Shown: positions 1 to 5,781 of the stretch, piece by piece
How positions within the stretch are numbered: the stretch's first letter is position 1
Layout of the letters: every line of letters begins with the position of its first letter
Source of the DNA: Thermohalobaculum sp038528605
GTDB lineage: Bacteria > Pseudomonadota > Alphaproteobacteria > Rhodobacterales > Rhodobacteraceae
Length of the DNA stretch: 13,134 nt
Reading direction: 5' to 3'
Assembly (NCBI GenBank): GCA_038528605.1
Contig: JBCBEP010000097.1
Coordinates: 1 to 13,134 of the forward strand
Notes under the pieces: model-generated
Told to the model about the DNA's origin: nothing
The model's database searches: none
Seen by the model: the letters and a program-made list of their open reading frames with translations, nothing else
Translations under genes and position numbers: made by a program

Positions 1-879
1 CACCATACCATCCTCGCCCACCTGCCAGCCAGCGGCGCGCACGGCGGCGGCCTCCCGGCTTTCGGGATCGGCAATGGGGTTTGAGTTGTTGATGTGGATG
101 AAAACGCGGGTTGGGATGCCGAGGCTCTCGAAGGCCTCGAGCGATCCGCCGGAGCCCGAGACAGGCATGTGGCCCATGCGCCGCCCGGTTTTTTGCCCGA
201 GACCTGCCGCGATCATCTCGTTGTCGTCCCAGAGCGTGCCGTCGAAGAGCACCGCGTCGGCGCCCTCCAGGCGAGCAGCGAGACGTGGGGTCATCGCAGC
301 GCAGCCCGGGATGTAGCAGCTGCGCGTGGTGCCAGTGCGAAACTCGACGCCGACGGTGAATTCGCCTTCAAGATCCGTCACCACTGTCTCTCCCTCCAGG
401 AACAGCGGCACCTTGCCGGGAACGGAGAAGATCTCGACCTCGAGCCCGGGTAGGAGTTCGAACGGGGCATCGACGGCGACGGGCTGTCGGGCGACCAAAC
501 TGCGGTCGAGCGCCTCGAAAATCGGGTTTGCATCCAGCACCCGGTGGATCTCGGCAGTGGCCAGAAGGGCGAAAGGCTGCTTCTCGCGGAGGGTGAGAAG
601 CCCCGCGATGTGGTCGATATCGCCATTGGTGATCAGCACCGCCTCGATTGGCGTGTGCCGCAGTGCTTTCGGGTGAAGTGCGGGTGTGGCGAGCAGCTGC
701 CGGCCGATATCCGGCGAGGCGTTCACGAGCGCCCAGCGCTCGCCGTCCATGCTCACAGCAATGGACGATTGTGTGCGGACAGGGATGGACCCTGTCCGCG
801 CGCTGTCACAGAGATTACAGCCGCAGTTCCATTGCGGCAGGCCTCCACCGGCCGCCGAGCCGAGAATGCAGATCTGCAC
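1..879 (-). CDS. pqqB: PqqB, PQQ biosynthesis MBL-fold protein (partial, 3' end off window)
   Basis: PqqB is a metallo-beta-lactamase-fold protein of PQQ biosynthesis, linked to oxidation of the precursor before the PqqC step. The reading frame is open from a GTG at 879 to the window edge, giving 293 residues of a family that is usually a little over 300, so only about ten C-terminal residues are missing. Visible family signatures are the N-terminal ILGSAAGGGLPQWNCGC segment with cysteines 19, 21 and 24 (WNCGCNLC, the structural zinc site of the family), RTQSSIAV, and TNGDIDHIAGLL at about 84-95 in place of the usual MBL metal motif. The GTG start is chosen because it directly precedes the conserved QICILGSAAGG and no ATG lies in frame nearby. 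It starts 30 nt after the pqqA stop, the usual pqqAB order, and should be co-transcribed with pqqA. Confidence 0.95.
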   Translation of the reverse strand, partial: MQICILGSAAGGGLPQWNCGCNLCDSARTGSIPVRTQSSIAVSMDGERWALVNASPDIGRQLLATPALHPKALRHTPIEAVLITNGDIDHIAGLLTLREKQPFALLATAEIHRVLDANPIFEALDRSLVARQPVAVDAPFELLPGLEVEIFSVPGKVPLFLEGETVVTDLEGEFTVGVEFRTGTTRSCYIPGCAAMTPRLAARLEGADAVLFDGTLWDDNEMIAAGLGQKTGRRMGHMPVSGSGGSLEAFESLGIPTRVFIHINNSNPIADPESREAAAVRAAGWQVGEDGMV

Positions 880-909
880 CTCAATCCCCGCGCGGCCGTC
901 GCTCAGCTC

Positions 910-1008
910 TCAGAGGAGATCGCCCTCGCGGCCGTCCTCGGCCGGGAAGTACATGTTGATCTCCATGCCGCAGGCGAGCTCTTCGATCTTCGGGGCAGTC
1001 CAAGCCAT
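910..1008 (-). CDS. pqqA: PqqA, PQQ precursor peptide
   Basis: This is the ribosomally made precursor peptide from which PQQ is built. It has 32 residues, beginning MAWTAPKIEELACGMEINMY. The diagnostic Glu-x3-Tyr pair is E16 and Y20 within EINMY. These two side chains are cross-linked by the radical SAM enzyme PqqE with the PqqD chaperone, then excised. The start is supported by a GGAGGA ribosome binding site four nt upstream. The part after Tyr20 is 12 residues (FPAEDGREGDLL), longer and more acidic than the tails I recall from the 23-29 residue reference peptides. It sits 120 nt downstream of a cytochrome c gene and 30 nt upstream of pqqB on the same strand. The cross-link pair and the adjacent pqqB make the identification nearly certain. 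Confidence 0.95.
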   Translation of the reverse strand: MAWTAPKIEELACGMEINMYFPAEDGREGDLL

Positions 1009-1012
1009 GGTT

Positions 1013-1018
1013 TCCTCC
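1013..1018 (-). promoter_or_regulatory. Ribosome binding site of pqqA
   Basis: GGAGGA on the minus strand, four nt before the pqqA ATG. It fixes the start of this very short gene. Confidence 0.8.
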
Positions 1019-1040
1019 AGTTTTGGTTTCTCTTGGTCTT

Positions 1041-1069
1041 CTTCTACGCGGGTGGCCCGTGAGCCACAA
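1041..1069 (-). promoter_or_regulatory. Candidate promoter of pqqAB
   Basis: On the minus strand TTGTGG (1069-1064) is separated by 17 nt from TAGAAG (1046-1041), about 32 nt before the pqqA start. The match to sigma-70 consensus is partial (3/6 and 4/6). The pair lies in the 120-nt gap after the cytochrome gene (1009-1128), which also has two weak 5-bp hairpins at 1052-1067 and 1097-1109. pqqAB may therefore be transcribed both from here and by readthrough from the dehydrogenase operon. Confidence 0.3.
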
Positions 1070-1128
1070 CGCCTCTTCATCACACCTCGGCGAGCGCTCA
1101 GTCTCTGAGAATGCCGGATGTGTTGTCC

Positions 1129-1449
1129 CTACTCAGGCACGGTAACCTCGAATTTGATAGAGGCATACCATGCGGAGAGATCGTTGATGTCCTCGTCCGA
1201 CAGTCCGCCCGCCACGACGGACATGATCTCGTGTTGCCGCTTGCCCGTCCGAAAGGCGCGAAGCTGCGTGACGAGATACTGCTCGTTCTCGCCCGCGATA
1301 TGCGGGGCGATGGGCATTCGGGCGATGCCGTCGAGGCCGTGGCAGACTTTGCATTGCCCGGCCTTCTCACGGCCCGCCGCCGCGTCGCCCGCCCCAGCCT
1401 GTGGGACGGACAGCGCGAAGAGCGCGACCGCAATGGCAGCGGGCCGCAT
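1129..1449 (-). CDS. Small periplasmic mono-haem cytochrome c
   Basis: A class I cytochrome c of 106 residues. Residues 1-20 form a Sec signal peptide ending AQAGA-like (SVPQAGA|GDAAAG). The haem site is C33-K-V-C36-H37 followed by GLDG. M76 in HEIMSVVAGGLSDEDI is the likely sixth iron ligand, in the context typical of c4/c5-like cytochromes. The ATG at 1449 is preferred; it overlaps the stop of the upstream PQQ dehydrogenase gene in a TGATG arrangement, so translation is probably coupled. A GTG one codon earlier (1452) is an alternative. By position it is the likely electron acceptor of the dehydrogenase, passing electrons to the respiratory chain. The family is clear from the sequence; the partnership is inferred. 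Confidence 0.92.
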   Translation of the reverse strand: MRPAAIAVALFALSVPQAGAGDAAAGREKAGQCKVCHGLDGIARMPIAPHIAGENEQYLVTQLRAFRTGKRQHEIMSVVAGGLSDEDINDLSAWYASIKFEVTVPE

Positions 1450-2684
1450 CACTTGGTGTAGGCGATGCGATAGAGGGCGCCGGCCAGATCGTCCGACACG
1501 ATGATCGAGCCGTCCGGCAGCTGCGCCACATCGACCGGCCGGCCGAGATACTCGCCCGATTCCTCGTCGAGCCAGCCCTCGGCAAAGGGCTCCATCGTCA
1601 CCGTGCCGTCCTCGCCGATGAAGCTGACCATCACGCGGGCGCCGATGGGCGTGGTGCGGTTCCAGGAGCCGTGCTGGGCTGAGAAGATGGCATTCTTGTA
1701 CTTATCCGGGAACTGGTTGCCCGTGTAGAACACCATGCCGAGATCGGCCGCATGCGCCACGGTCTCGACCACGGGGTGTACCACGTCCACCGGCACCTCC
1801 TGGCCCTTGTACTCGTTCGTGCGCGTGGTGCCGCCGCCATACCAGGGGTGGCCGAAATGCTGGCCCGCCTCGGTCTGGCGGTTGAGCTCACCTGGCGGGA
1901 TGTCGTCGCCCATGCCGTCGACCTGGTTGTCCGTCCACCAGAGCTCGTCGGTCTCGGGGTGGAAGTCCTGGCCAACGGAGTTGCGCACGCCGTAGGTGTA
2001 GACCTCGCGGCCCGATCCGTCGGTGTTGATGCGGATGATCCCGCCGATACCGGTTTCGTCATAGAGGTCTAGCTTCTCGGGCGGGGCCACGTTGAAGGGC
2101 TGGCCGAGGGAGATGTAGAGCTTGCCATCCGGGCCCACGTCGCAGACGCGGGCGGTGTGGTTGAAGCTCTCTTCGTCGACCGGGATGAGATCGCCCTCGG
2201 CGACCACGTTGAACGCGGCGACATCCGGGCTCTCGTAGAAGAACTCGGCAGCGGGGAAGACCAGCACGCGGTTGCGTTCCACGGTGTAGAGGAACCCGTC
2301 CGGCGAGAAGCAGACGGCGTTGGGGATGGCCTTGTCGATCGAGGGCGCGAAGTTCTTCACCTCGTCCGCCACCCGGTCCTTGTCCCGGTCCGTTACGGCC
2401 CAGACCTCGGTCTTCCGCGTGCCGACGAAGGTGACTATGCCCTGCGGGCCGACGGCAATATGCCGCGCATCCGGCACCAGCGCGTAGAGCGAGATCTCGA
2501 AGCCATCCGGCAGTTCGATGCGCTCGAGGGTTTTCTTGATCGCCTCGGCGCTGGGGCCGCCCTGGTCGATCACCGTGAACTCGTTGACGCCGGTAAGCTT
2601 GAACTGGCTCAGCTTGTCGAGATTGTTCGCAGCCGCCGGCAGCGCGAGGGCTGCTGCGGCGACGCTCAGGAGCAGTCGCTTCAT
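1449..2684 (-). CDS. Periplasmic PQQ-dependent sugar dehydrogenase (sorbosone/aldose dehydrogenase family)
   Basis: A 411-residue beta-propeller protein of the glucose/sorbosone dehydrogenase family, which oxidises sugars or related alcohols/aldehydes using PQQ and calcium. Residues 1-19 are a Sec signal peptide (MKRLLLSVAAAALALPAAA). NHTARVCDVGPDGKLYISLG at 175-194 contains H176, which aligns by pattern with the catalytic His of soluble glucose dehydrogenase. GVRNSVGQDFHP at 232-243 holds R234, the usual PQQ-contacting Arg. DELWWTDNQVDGMGDD (246-261) replaces the Glu-His-Gly block of the aldose type, so it resembles the sorbosone dehydrogenase branch more. SIIVSDDLAGALYRI is the last propeller strand. 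The frame is open 144 nt further upstream, but the ATG at 2684 is chosen for its GGAGGA site and signal peptide. Substrate cannot be read from the sequence. The adjacent cytochrome c and pqqAB support PQQ use. Confidence 0.9.
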   Translation of the reverse strand: MKRLLLSVAAAALALPAAANNLDKLSQFKLTGVNEFTVIDQGGPSAEAIKKTLERIELPDGFEISLYALVPDARHIAVGPQGIVTFVGTRKTEVWAVTDRDKDRVADEVKNFAPSIDKAIPNAVCFSPDGFLYTVERNRVLVFPAAEFFYESPDVAAFNVVAEGDLIPVDEESFNHTARVCDVGPDGKLYISLGQPFNVAPPEKLDLYDETGIGGIIRINTDGSGREVYTYGVRNSVGQDFHPETDELWWTDNQVDGMGDDIPPGELNRQTEAGQHFGHPWYGGGTTRTNEYKGQEVPVDVVHPVVETVAHAADLGMVFYTGNQFPDKYKNAIFSAQHGSWNRTTPIGARVMVSFIGEDGTVTMEPFAEGWLDEESGEYLGRPVDVAQLPDGSIIVSDDLAGALYRIAYTK

Positions 2685-2690
2685 AATGTT

Positions 2691-2696
2691 TCCTCC
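2691..2696 (-). promoter_or_regulatory. Ribosome binding site of the PQQ dehydrogenase gene
   Basis: GGAGGA on the minus strand, six nt before the ATG at 2684. It selects this start over the longer open frame that begins near 2828. Confidence 0.75.
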
Positions 2697-2893
2697 GGTG
2701 TGCATGGGCGCGCTCTGTCGGCTGCCTCTTGTGTCATTTCGCGACAGATTCTTGCCCCGATCAACCCAAACCTTCACGATGAGCCGAGTTGCCGCAGGGG
2801 CAGAAACGGATTCGGAAAGAAGCGCCAACGCTGTGATCAGCCTGACGCTTCAAATACGCTTTCATGAATAAACGATAATCATCATGCAAATCT

Positions 2894-2912
2894 TCAAGTA
2901 CTGAATCAAGTA
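2894..2912. repeat. Direct repeat TCAAGTA, 12-nt period
   Basis: TCAAGTA occurs at 2894-2900 and again at 2906-2912, a spacing of about one helical turn. It lies some 37 nt upstream of the candidate -35 box at 2949, a layout seen for activator sites of response-regulator or LuxR type. It could also be chance in AT-rich DNA. Confidence 0.4.
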
Positions 2913-2923
2913 TACGAGAAATC

Positions 2924-2933
2924 TTGCTAGCAA
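2924..2933. promoter_or_regulatory. Candidate operator palindrome TTGCTAGCAA
   Basis: A perfect 10-bp palindrome lying 15 nt upstream of the candidate -35 box at 2949. The position suits a regulator binding site for the small secreted protein gene. No known regulator can be assigned. Confidence 0.35.
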
Positions 2934-2948
2934 ATGCTGTATGGAATG

Positions 2949-2977
2949 TTGAGAATCGTAGTATTTTTGAATATTCT
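2949..2977 (+). promoter_or_regulatory. Candidate sigma-70 promoter of the small secreted protein gene
   Basis: TTGAGA at 2949-2954 and TATTCT at 2972-2977, spaced exactly 17 nt, match the housekeeping consensus at 4/6 (TTG plus the final A) and 4/6. Transcription would begin near 2984, leaving an untranslated leader of about 43 nt before the ATG at 3027. Confidence 0.5.
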
Positions 2978-3026
2978 CTTCACGCCTTCTTCCAGTTAAT
3001 TGGAGGGGCCGGTACGGGAGAAGAAA

Positions 3027-3392
3027 ATGAAGATGATGATTTCCGTGGCTGCCGCGGCAGCCCTGCTCACGATGTCCACGTTGAGTGCCACCGCAGACGA
3101 GAGCGCTGTCGACGCCGCTTTCGACCAGTGCCAGACGCTGACGAAGGCGCAGCATCGCAATTCCTGCTTCCGCCAGGCCATGGCGCAAGACCGGGTGAAG
3201 CAGGCTCATGAGGCCGGCGAGGACGTGGTGATCCATGTCGACGCGAATGCCGAGGACGATAGCGACACGGTCGCGGCGGCCAAGGCGGCGTTCGATGCAG
3301 CGCTTGTAGAATGCGGCACGGGCAAGCCGGTTGGCCGCCTCAACTGCCGCCGTGACGCCTATCGCGCCTATCAGGCCGCCATCGGCTCCTGA
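3027..3392 (+). CDS. Small secreted protein of unknown function with duplicated Cys motif
   Basis: Family not recognised. The product is 121 residues: residues 1-23 are a Sec signal peptide (MKMMISVAAAAALLTMSTLSATA|DES), so the mature part of about 98 residues should be periplasmic or exported. Two halves look alike: AAFDQC...NSCFRQAM at about 30-52 (C35, C47) and AAFDAALVEC...LNCRRDAYRAY at 87-115 (C96, C107). Each has an AFD helix start and a Cys pair 11-12 residues apart, suggesting a helical protein with two disulfides from an internal duplication. An acidic linker (HVDANAEDDSD, 70-80) joins them. The ATG at 3027 is chosen over an upstream TTG at 3000 because GGGAG ends six nt before it and it opens the signal peptide directly. 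It is monocistronic, between a divergent and a convergent gene. Confidence 0.75.
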   Translation: MKMMISVAAAAALLTMSTLSATADESAVDAAFDQCQTLTKAQHRNSCFRQAMAQDRVKQAHEAGEDVVIHVDANAEDDSDTVAAAKAAFDAALVECGTGKPVGRLNCRRDAYRAYQAAIGS

Positions 3393-3404
3393 TCGCGTGG
3401 CTTT

Positions 3405-3441
3405 GTTCCTGCGCTGATCCTCAGCTGATCAGCGCAGGAAC
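3405..3441. terminator. Perfect 15-bp inverted repeat between convergent genes
   Basis: GTTCCTGCGCTGATC at 3405-3419 and its exact reverse complement at 3427-3441 flank a 7-nt loop. The right arm covers the last codons and stop (Phe-Leu-Arg-stop) of the convergent cupin gene. The hairpin would form in transcripts from both strands, so it is a likely bidirectional terminator or 3' stabiliser. No T-run follows on either strand, so it is not a textbook intrinsic terminator. Confidence 0.6.
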
Positions 3442-3734
3442 TCGATCTCGATGAAGGCGCAGTCGAAGTCGTTGGCGCTGGCGACGTCGTGCTCCACGCC
3501 GAGGTGGCGGAAATAGGGGACGCCGTTCTGCATCGGCGCCTCGGTCACCGTCCCCTCCGGCCCGGTGATGGCGAGGGCGCCGTCGAAGAGGGGCACCACC
3601 ACATAGTCGTAGTCATGACGGTGCCAGCCGGTGTTGTCGCCGCGCTTGGCGAAGCGCCACTCGGTCACGCGCGTACGATCGTTCTCGATGAGGACCGTGC
3701 CCTTTGCGGTGCCGGGCTTGGTGTCGCCACACAT
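3429..3734 (-). CDS. Small cupin-domain protein
   Basis: A single-domain cupin of 101 residues, a family of small beta-barrels used as metal-dependent enzymes or ligand-binding proteins in the cytoplasm. The first cupin motif is GWHRHDYDYVVVPL at 36-49, with H38 and H40 as metal ligands. The usual Glu ligand is replaced by D43 or lost. The second motif is around 73-84 with H82 in GVEHDVA. The ATG at 3734 lies five nt beyond the stop of the upstream aldolase-like gene (TGA, ACGG, ATG), indicating one operon. The frame is open further upstream but that part overlaps the aldolase gene and is an artefact. Such cupins often accompany small-molecule catabolic enzymes; the actual ligand is unknown. 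Its last codons form one arm of an inverted repeat. Confidence 0.85.
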   Translation of the reverse strand: MCGDTKPGTAKGTVLIENDRTRVTEWRFAKRGDNTGWHRHDYDYVVVPLFDGALAITGPEGTVTEAPMQNGVPYFRHLGVEHDVASANDFDCAFIEIEFLR

Positions 3735-3738
3735 CCGT

Positions 3739-4491
3739 TCAGTCCTTGTAGTCCGGCGCCACGCGGTCGAGGAGGCGAAGATAGGCGAGCCACTGATGGT
3801 CGACCTCGCTGCCGCCGGACGCGCCTGCGCCCTCGTATTGCTGGGCCGTGCGCTCGCAGATCTCGTGGCTCGGCCAGCGGAGCTGCACGCCGCCCGCAAG
3901 CGCCGCGACCTGCGCCCTGCAGGCGCGCTCCATGTTCAGCATCCGCTTCGTGGCCTTGCCCACCGTGACACCGCAGGTGAGCATCCCGTGGTTACGCAGG
4001 ATCATCGTGTTCTTGTCCCCGAGATCGGCGACCAGCCGCTCCCGTTCGTCGAGGTCGAGCGCGATGCCTTCATAGTCGTGGAACGCCACGCGGTTGTAGA
4101 ACTCGAGCGCCCACTGATTGAGCGGCAGGAGGCCGTCTTCCTGGCTCGAGACGGCGACGCCGGCCACGGTGTGGGTGTGCGCCACGCAGGCAACGTCGTG
4201 CCGCGCCATGTGCACGGCGGAATGGATGGTGAAGCCCGCTACGTTCACGCCGCCACCGTAGGGGTCGTCCACGATGGTGCCCTCATGGTCGATGGTCACG
4301 AGGTTGGAGGCGCGGATCTCGTCGAAGCTGAGGCCGAAGGGATTGAGGAGGAACCGGTCCTCTCCCACCCGCATGGAGATGTGGGTGTAGATCCCGTCAT
4401 CGAGCCCGAAATGCGCGATCAGGCGATAGGAGGCGGCAAGGTCCCGCTTCGCCTGCAGGATGTCGATGTCGTGGCTCATATCCTCGGGCAT
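3739..4491 (-). CDS. Class II aldolase/adducin-family protein
   Basis: A 250-residue protein of the class II aldolase/adducin fold, usual length for the family. Zn ligands of the family are visible as H105 and H107 in AHTHTVAG and H168 in LRNHGML. The residue aligning with the catalytic Glu of L-fuculose-phosphate aldolase (four before the conserved His of GFTIHSAVH, 86-94) is Gly86 here. The protein thus belongs to the adducin-like branch and may not be a true retro-aldolase. The ATG at 4491 is chosen because AAGGAGG ends five nt before it; an in-frame ATG at 4479 is less well placed and the longer open frame lacks support. It is followed four nt later by the cupin gene and preceded 53 nt upstream by the DUF2061 gene. 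Substrate is unknown. Confidence 0.88.
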   Translation of the reverse strand: MPEDMSHDIDILQAKRDLAASYRLIAHFGLDDGIYTHISMRVGEDRFLLNPFGLSFDEIRASNLVTIDHEGTIVDDPYGGGVNVAGFTIHSAVHMARHDVACVAHTHTVAGVAVSSQEDGLLPLNQWALEFYNRVAFHDYEGIALDLDERERLVADLGDKNTMILRNHGMLTCGVTVGKATKRMLNMERACRAQVAALAGGVQLRWPSHEICERTAQQYEGAGASGGSEVDHQWLAYLRLLDRVAPDYKD

Positions 4492-4512
4492 AGGGGCCTC
4501 CTTCGCTGCGCT

Positions 4513-4540
4513 GGCGCGAGCGTACCCCTTGGCTCGCGCC
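4513..4540 (-). other. Intercistronic GC-rich hairpin
   Basis: A 9-bp perfect stem (GGCGCGAGC at 4513-4521, its complement at 4532-4540) with a 10-nt loop lies between the DUF2061 stop and the aldolase ribosome binding site. No T-run follows in the direction of transcription. It may be a partial terminator or an mRNA processing/stability element setting relative expression of the two genes. Confidence 0.45.
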
Positions 4541-4544
4541 CCCG

Positions 4545-4757
4545 CTAGCGTTCTGCGGGCGCCCGTCCCCAGCGGATGCGCGCCCAGAGCCGTTCGTGGA
4601 GGAAGAAGGTGACGAAGCCGATGGCCGCGGTGAGCAGCGCGAAGCTGCTCGCCTGGCCGAAGGAGCCGGTCATCGCATAGCCGATGGCGCTCATCACCAC
4701 GATGCCGGAGAGCTGCCAGCTCACCGCCTTCGCCACCGTCCGCGCCGCGCTGTCCAT
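4545..4757 (-). CDS. DUF2061 small membrane protein
   Basis: A 70-residue inner-membrane protein. The family pattern is recognisable: an N-terminal KAVSWQ (residues about 10-15), two hydrophobic segments (about 15-32 and 38-53), and the C-terminal HERLWARIRWGR at 54-65. The biochemical role of DUF2061 proteins is not known to me. The ATG at 4757 is supported by AAGGAGGA five nt upstream. The gene is divergent from the XRE regulator gene (119-nt shared upstream region) and leads a probable operon with the aldolase-like and cupin genes, although a hairpin separates it from them. Confidence 0.85.
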   Translation of the reverse strand: MDSAARTVAKAVSWQLSGIVVMSAIGYAMTGSFGQASSFALLTAAIGFVTFFLHERLWARIRWGRAPAER

Positions 4758-4807
4758 GGAAATCCTCCTTTCGCTGGGGTTGGAGGCGGTCTAGCGGCTT
4801 GTGAGGC

Positions 4808-4832
4808 TGTTCGGTATTCTGAACATCTTCAG
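4808..4832. promoter_or_regulatory. Overlapping inverted repeats, candidate operator of the XRE regulator
   Basis: TGTTC-N8-GAACA (4808-4825) overlaps CTGAA-N4-TTCAG (4819-4832) in the 119-nt space between the divergent DUF2061 and XRE genes. XRE regulators often bind such dyads next to their own gene. Clear promoter hexamers were not found on either strand here. Confidence 0.35.
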
Positions 4833-4876
4833 CGTGTGACATGCGATGGTGAGGAAAGTCTGCGGAGTTGAGAGAA

Positions 4877-5716
4877 ATGGACAAGCGCGACCGTGCTGCG
4901 TTGTTCCGCGAACGCCTGCTTGCCGCGATGGCCGAGGCGGGGCTCAGCCGGAGTGCGCTGGCGCGGGCGGCGGGGGTGGATCGATCGACGCTCTCGCAAC
5001 TGCTGGCCGATGGCGAGACCCGGCTGCCGAGCGCGCAGCTGGTGGCGGATGCGGCCGCCGAGCTTGGCGTGAGTACGGACTGGCTGCTGGGCCTTACCGA
5101 ACGGCCTGAGCGGGCCGGTGACCTGATCGCCGCGAGCGTGCGGATCGCGGAGGCGGAGCGCGCCTCGGTCGACGAGACGATGCTCGACTGGCACCGGGAG
5201 GCAGCGGGTTACAAGATCCGACACGTGCCCGCGACCCTGCCGGATATCCTCAAGACCGAGGCGGTGCTCACCTGGGAATATCGCAGCTTCCTCGGCATGA
5301 CGCCGGACCAGGCCATCCGCGCCACGATGGACCGGCTGGACCTGCTGCGCGATGGCCGGTCGGACTACGAGATCGCGTTCCCGCGCCATGAGCTGGAGGC
5401 TTTCGCGGCGGGGGAGGGCTACTATCGGGGGCTGCCGGCGGCGGCGCGGGCCGAGCAGCTGGCGGCGCTGGCCCGGGCGGCGCGGGACCTCTACCCCTCG
5501 CTCCGCCTCTTCGCCTTCGATGCGCACCGGCTCTTCAGCGCGCCCGTCACCGTCTTCGGACCGCTCCTTGCCGTGGTCTATGTGGGCCAGTTCTACCTCG
5601 CCTTTCGCAGCGAGGAGCGCGTGCGCTCGATGACCCGGCATTTCGACTGGCTGGTGCGGGAGTGCGATGTGGATGCGCGGGACATGGCGGGGTTCATCGA
5701 CGGTCTCGCTTCCTGA
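4877..5716 (+). CDS. XRE-family HTH transcriptional regulator with large C-terminal domain
   Basis: A 279-residue regulator. The N-terminal Cro/C1-type helix-turn-helix occupies about residues 10-72: RERLLAAMAEAGLSRSALAR, AGVDRSTLSQLLADG (recognition helix), then LVADAAAELGVSTDWLLGL, the common end of this domain. Residues 80-279 form a separate mixed helical domain with no motif I can name; it probably senses a ligand or mediates oligomerisation. The ATG at 4877 has a GGAG nine nt upstream; a TTG at 4868 is in frame but sits directly on that site. The gene lies 65 nt upstream of the hydantoin operon on the same strand and is the obvious candidate regulator of that operon and of itself. Whether it acts as repressor or activator cannot be told. 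Confidence 0.88.
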   Translation: MDKRDRAALFRERLLAAMAEAGLSRSALARAAGVDRSTLSQLLADGETRLPSAQLVADAAAELGVSTDWLLGLTERPERAGDLIAASVRIAEAERASVDETMLDWHREAAGYKIRHVPATLPDILKTEAVLTWEYRSFLGMTPDQAIRATMDRLDLLRDGRSDYEIAFPRHELEAFAAGEGYYRGLPAAARAEQLAALARAARDLYPSLRLFAFDAHRLFSAPVTVFGPLLAVVYVGQFYLAFRSEERVRSMTRHFDWLVRECDVDARDMAGFIDGLAS

Positions 5717-5781
5717 CCACCGGCTTGCGCTCGGGCCCCCCATCGTATCCCCTGCGGGCGACGCATTCCGGGGAGGCCGCC

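Larger units (their letters stand above)
2685..3026. other. Divergent intergenic region with an AT-rich half
   Basis: This 342-nt stretch has no convincing gene. The part next to the dehydrogenase (2685 to about 2860) has ordinary composition and must hold that gene's promoter, though I could not pick hexamers there with confidence. From about 2861 to 3000 the DNA is markedly AT-rich compared with everything else in the window. It contains a direct repeat, a palindrome and a promoter candidate for the small secreted protein (listed separately). Confidence 0.7.

Noticed and set aside
544..1062. Plus-strand open frame opposite pqqA and pqqB
   Set aside because: No family pattern; pqqA and pqqB on the minus strand account for the sequence.
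2685..2828. N-terminal extension of the PQQ dehydrogenase
   Set aside because: It would bury the signal peptide, and the ATG at 2684 has a GGAGGA site six nt upstream.
3735..3899. N-terminal extension of the cupin protein
   Set aside because: The extra part is an out-of-frame read of the end of the aldolase gene, rich in Arg/Ser/Ala.
4492..4884. N-terminal extension of the aldolase-like protein to 4884
   Set aside because: It overlaps the DUF2061 gene in another frame, and the ATG at 4491 has a strong ribosome binding site.
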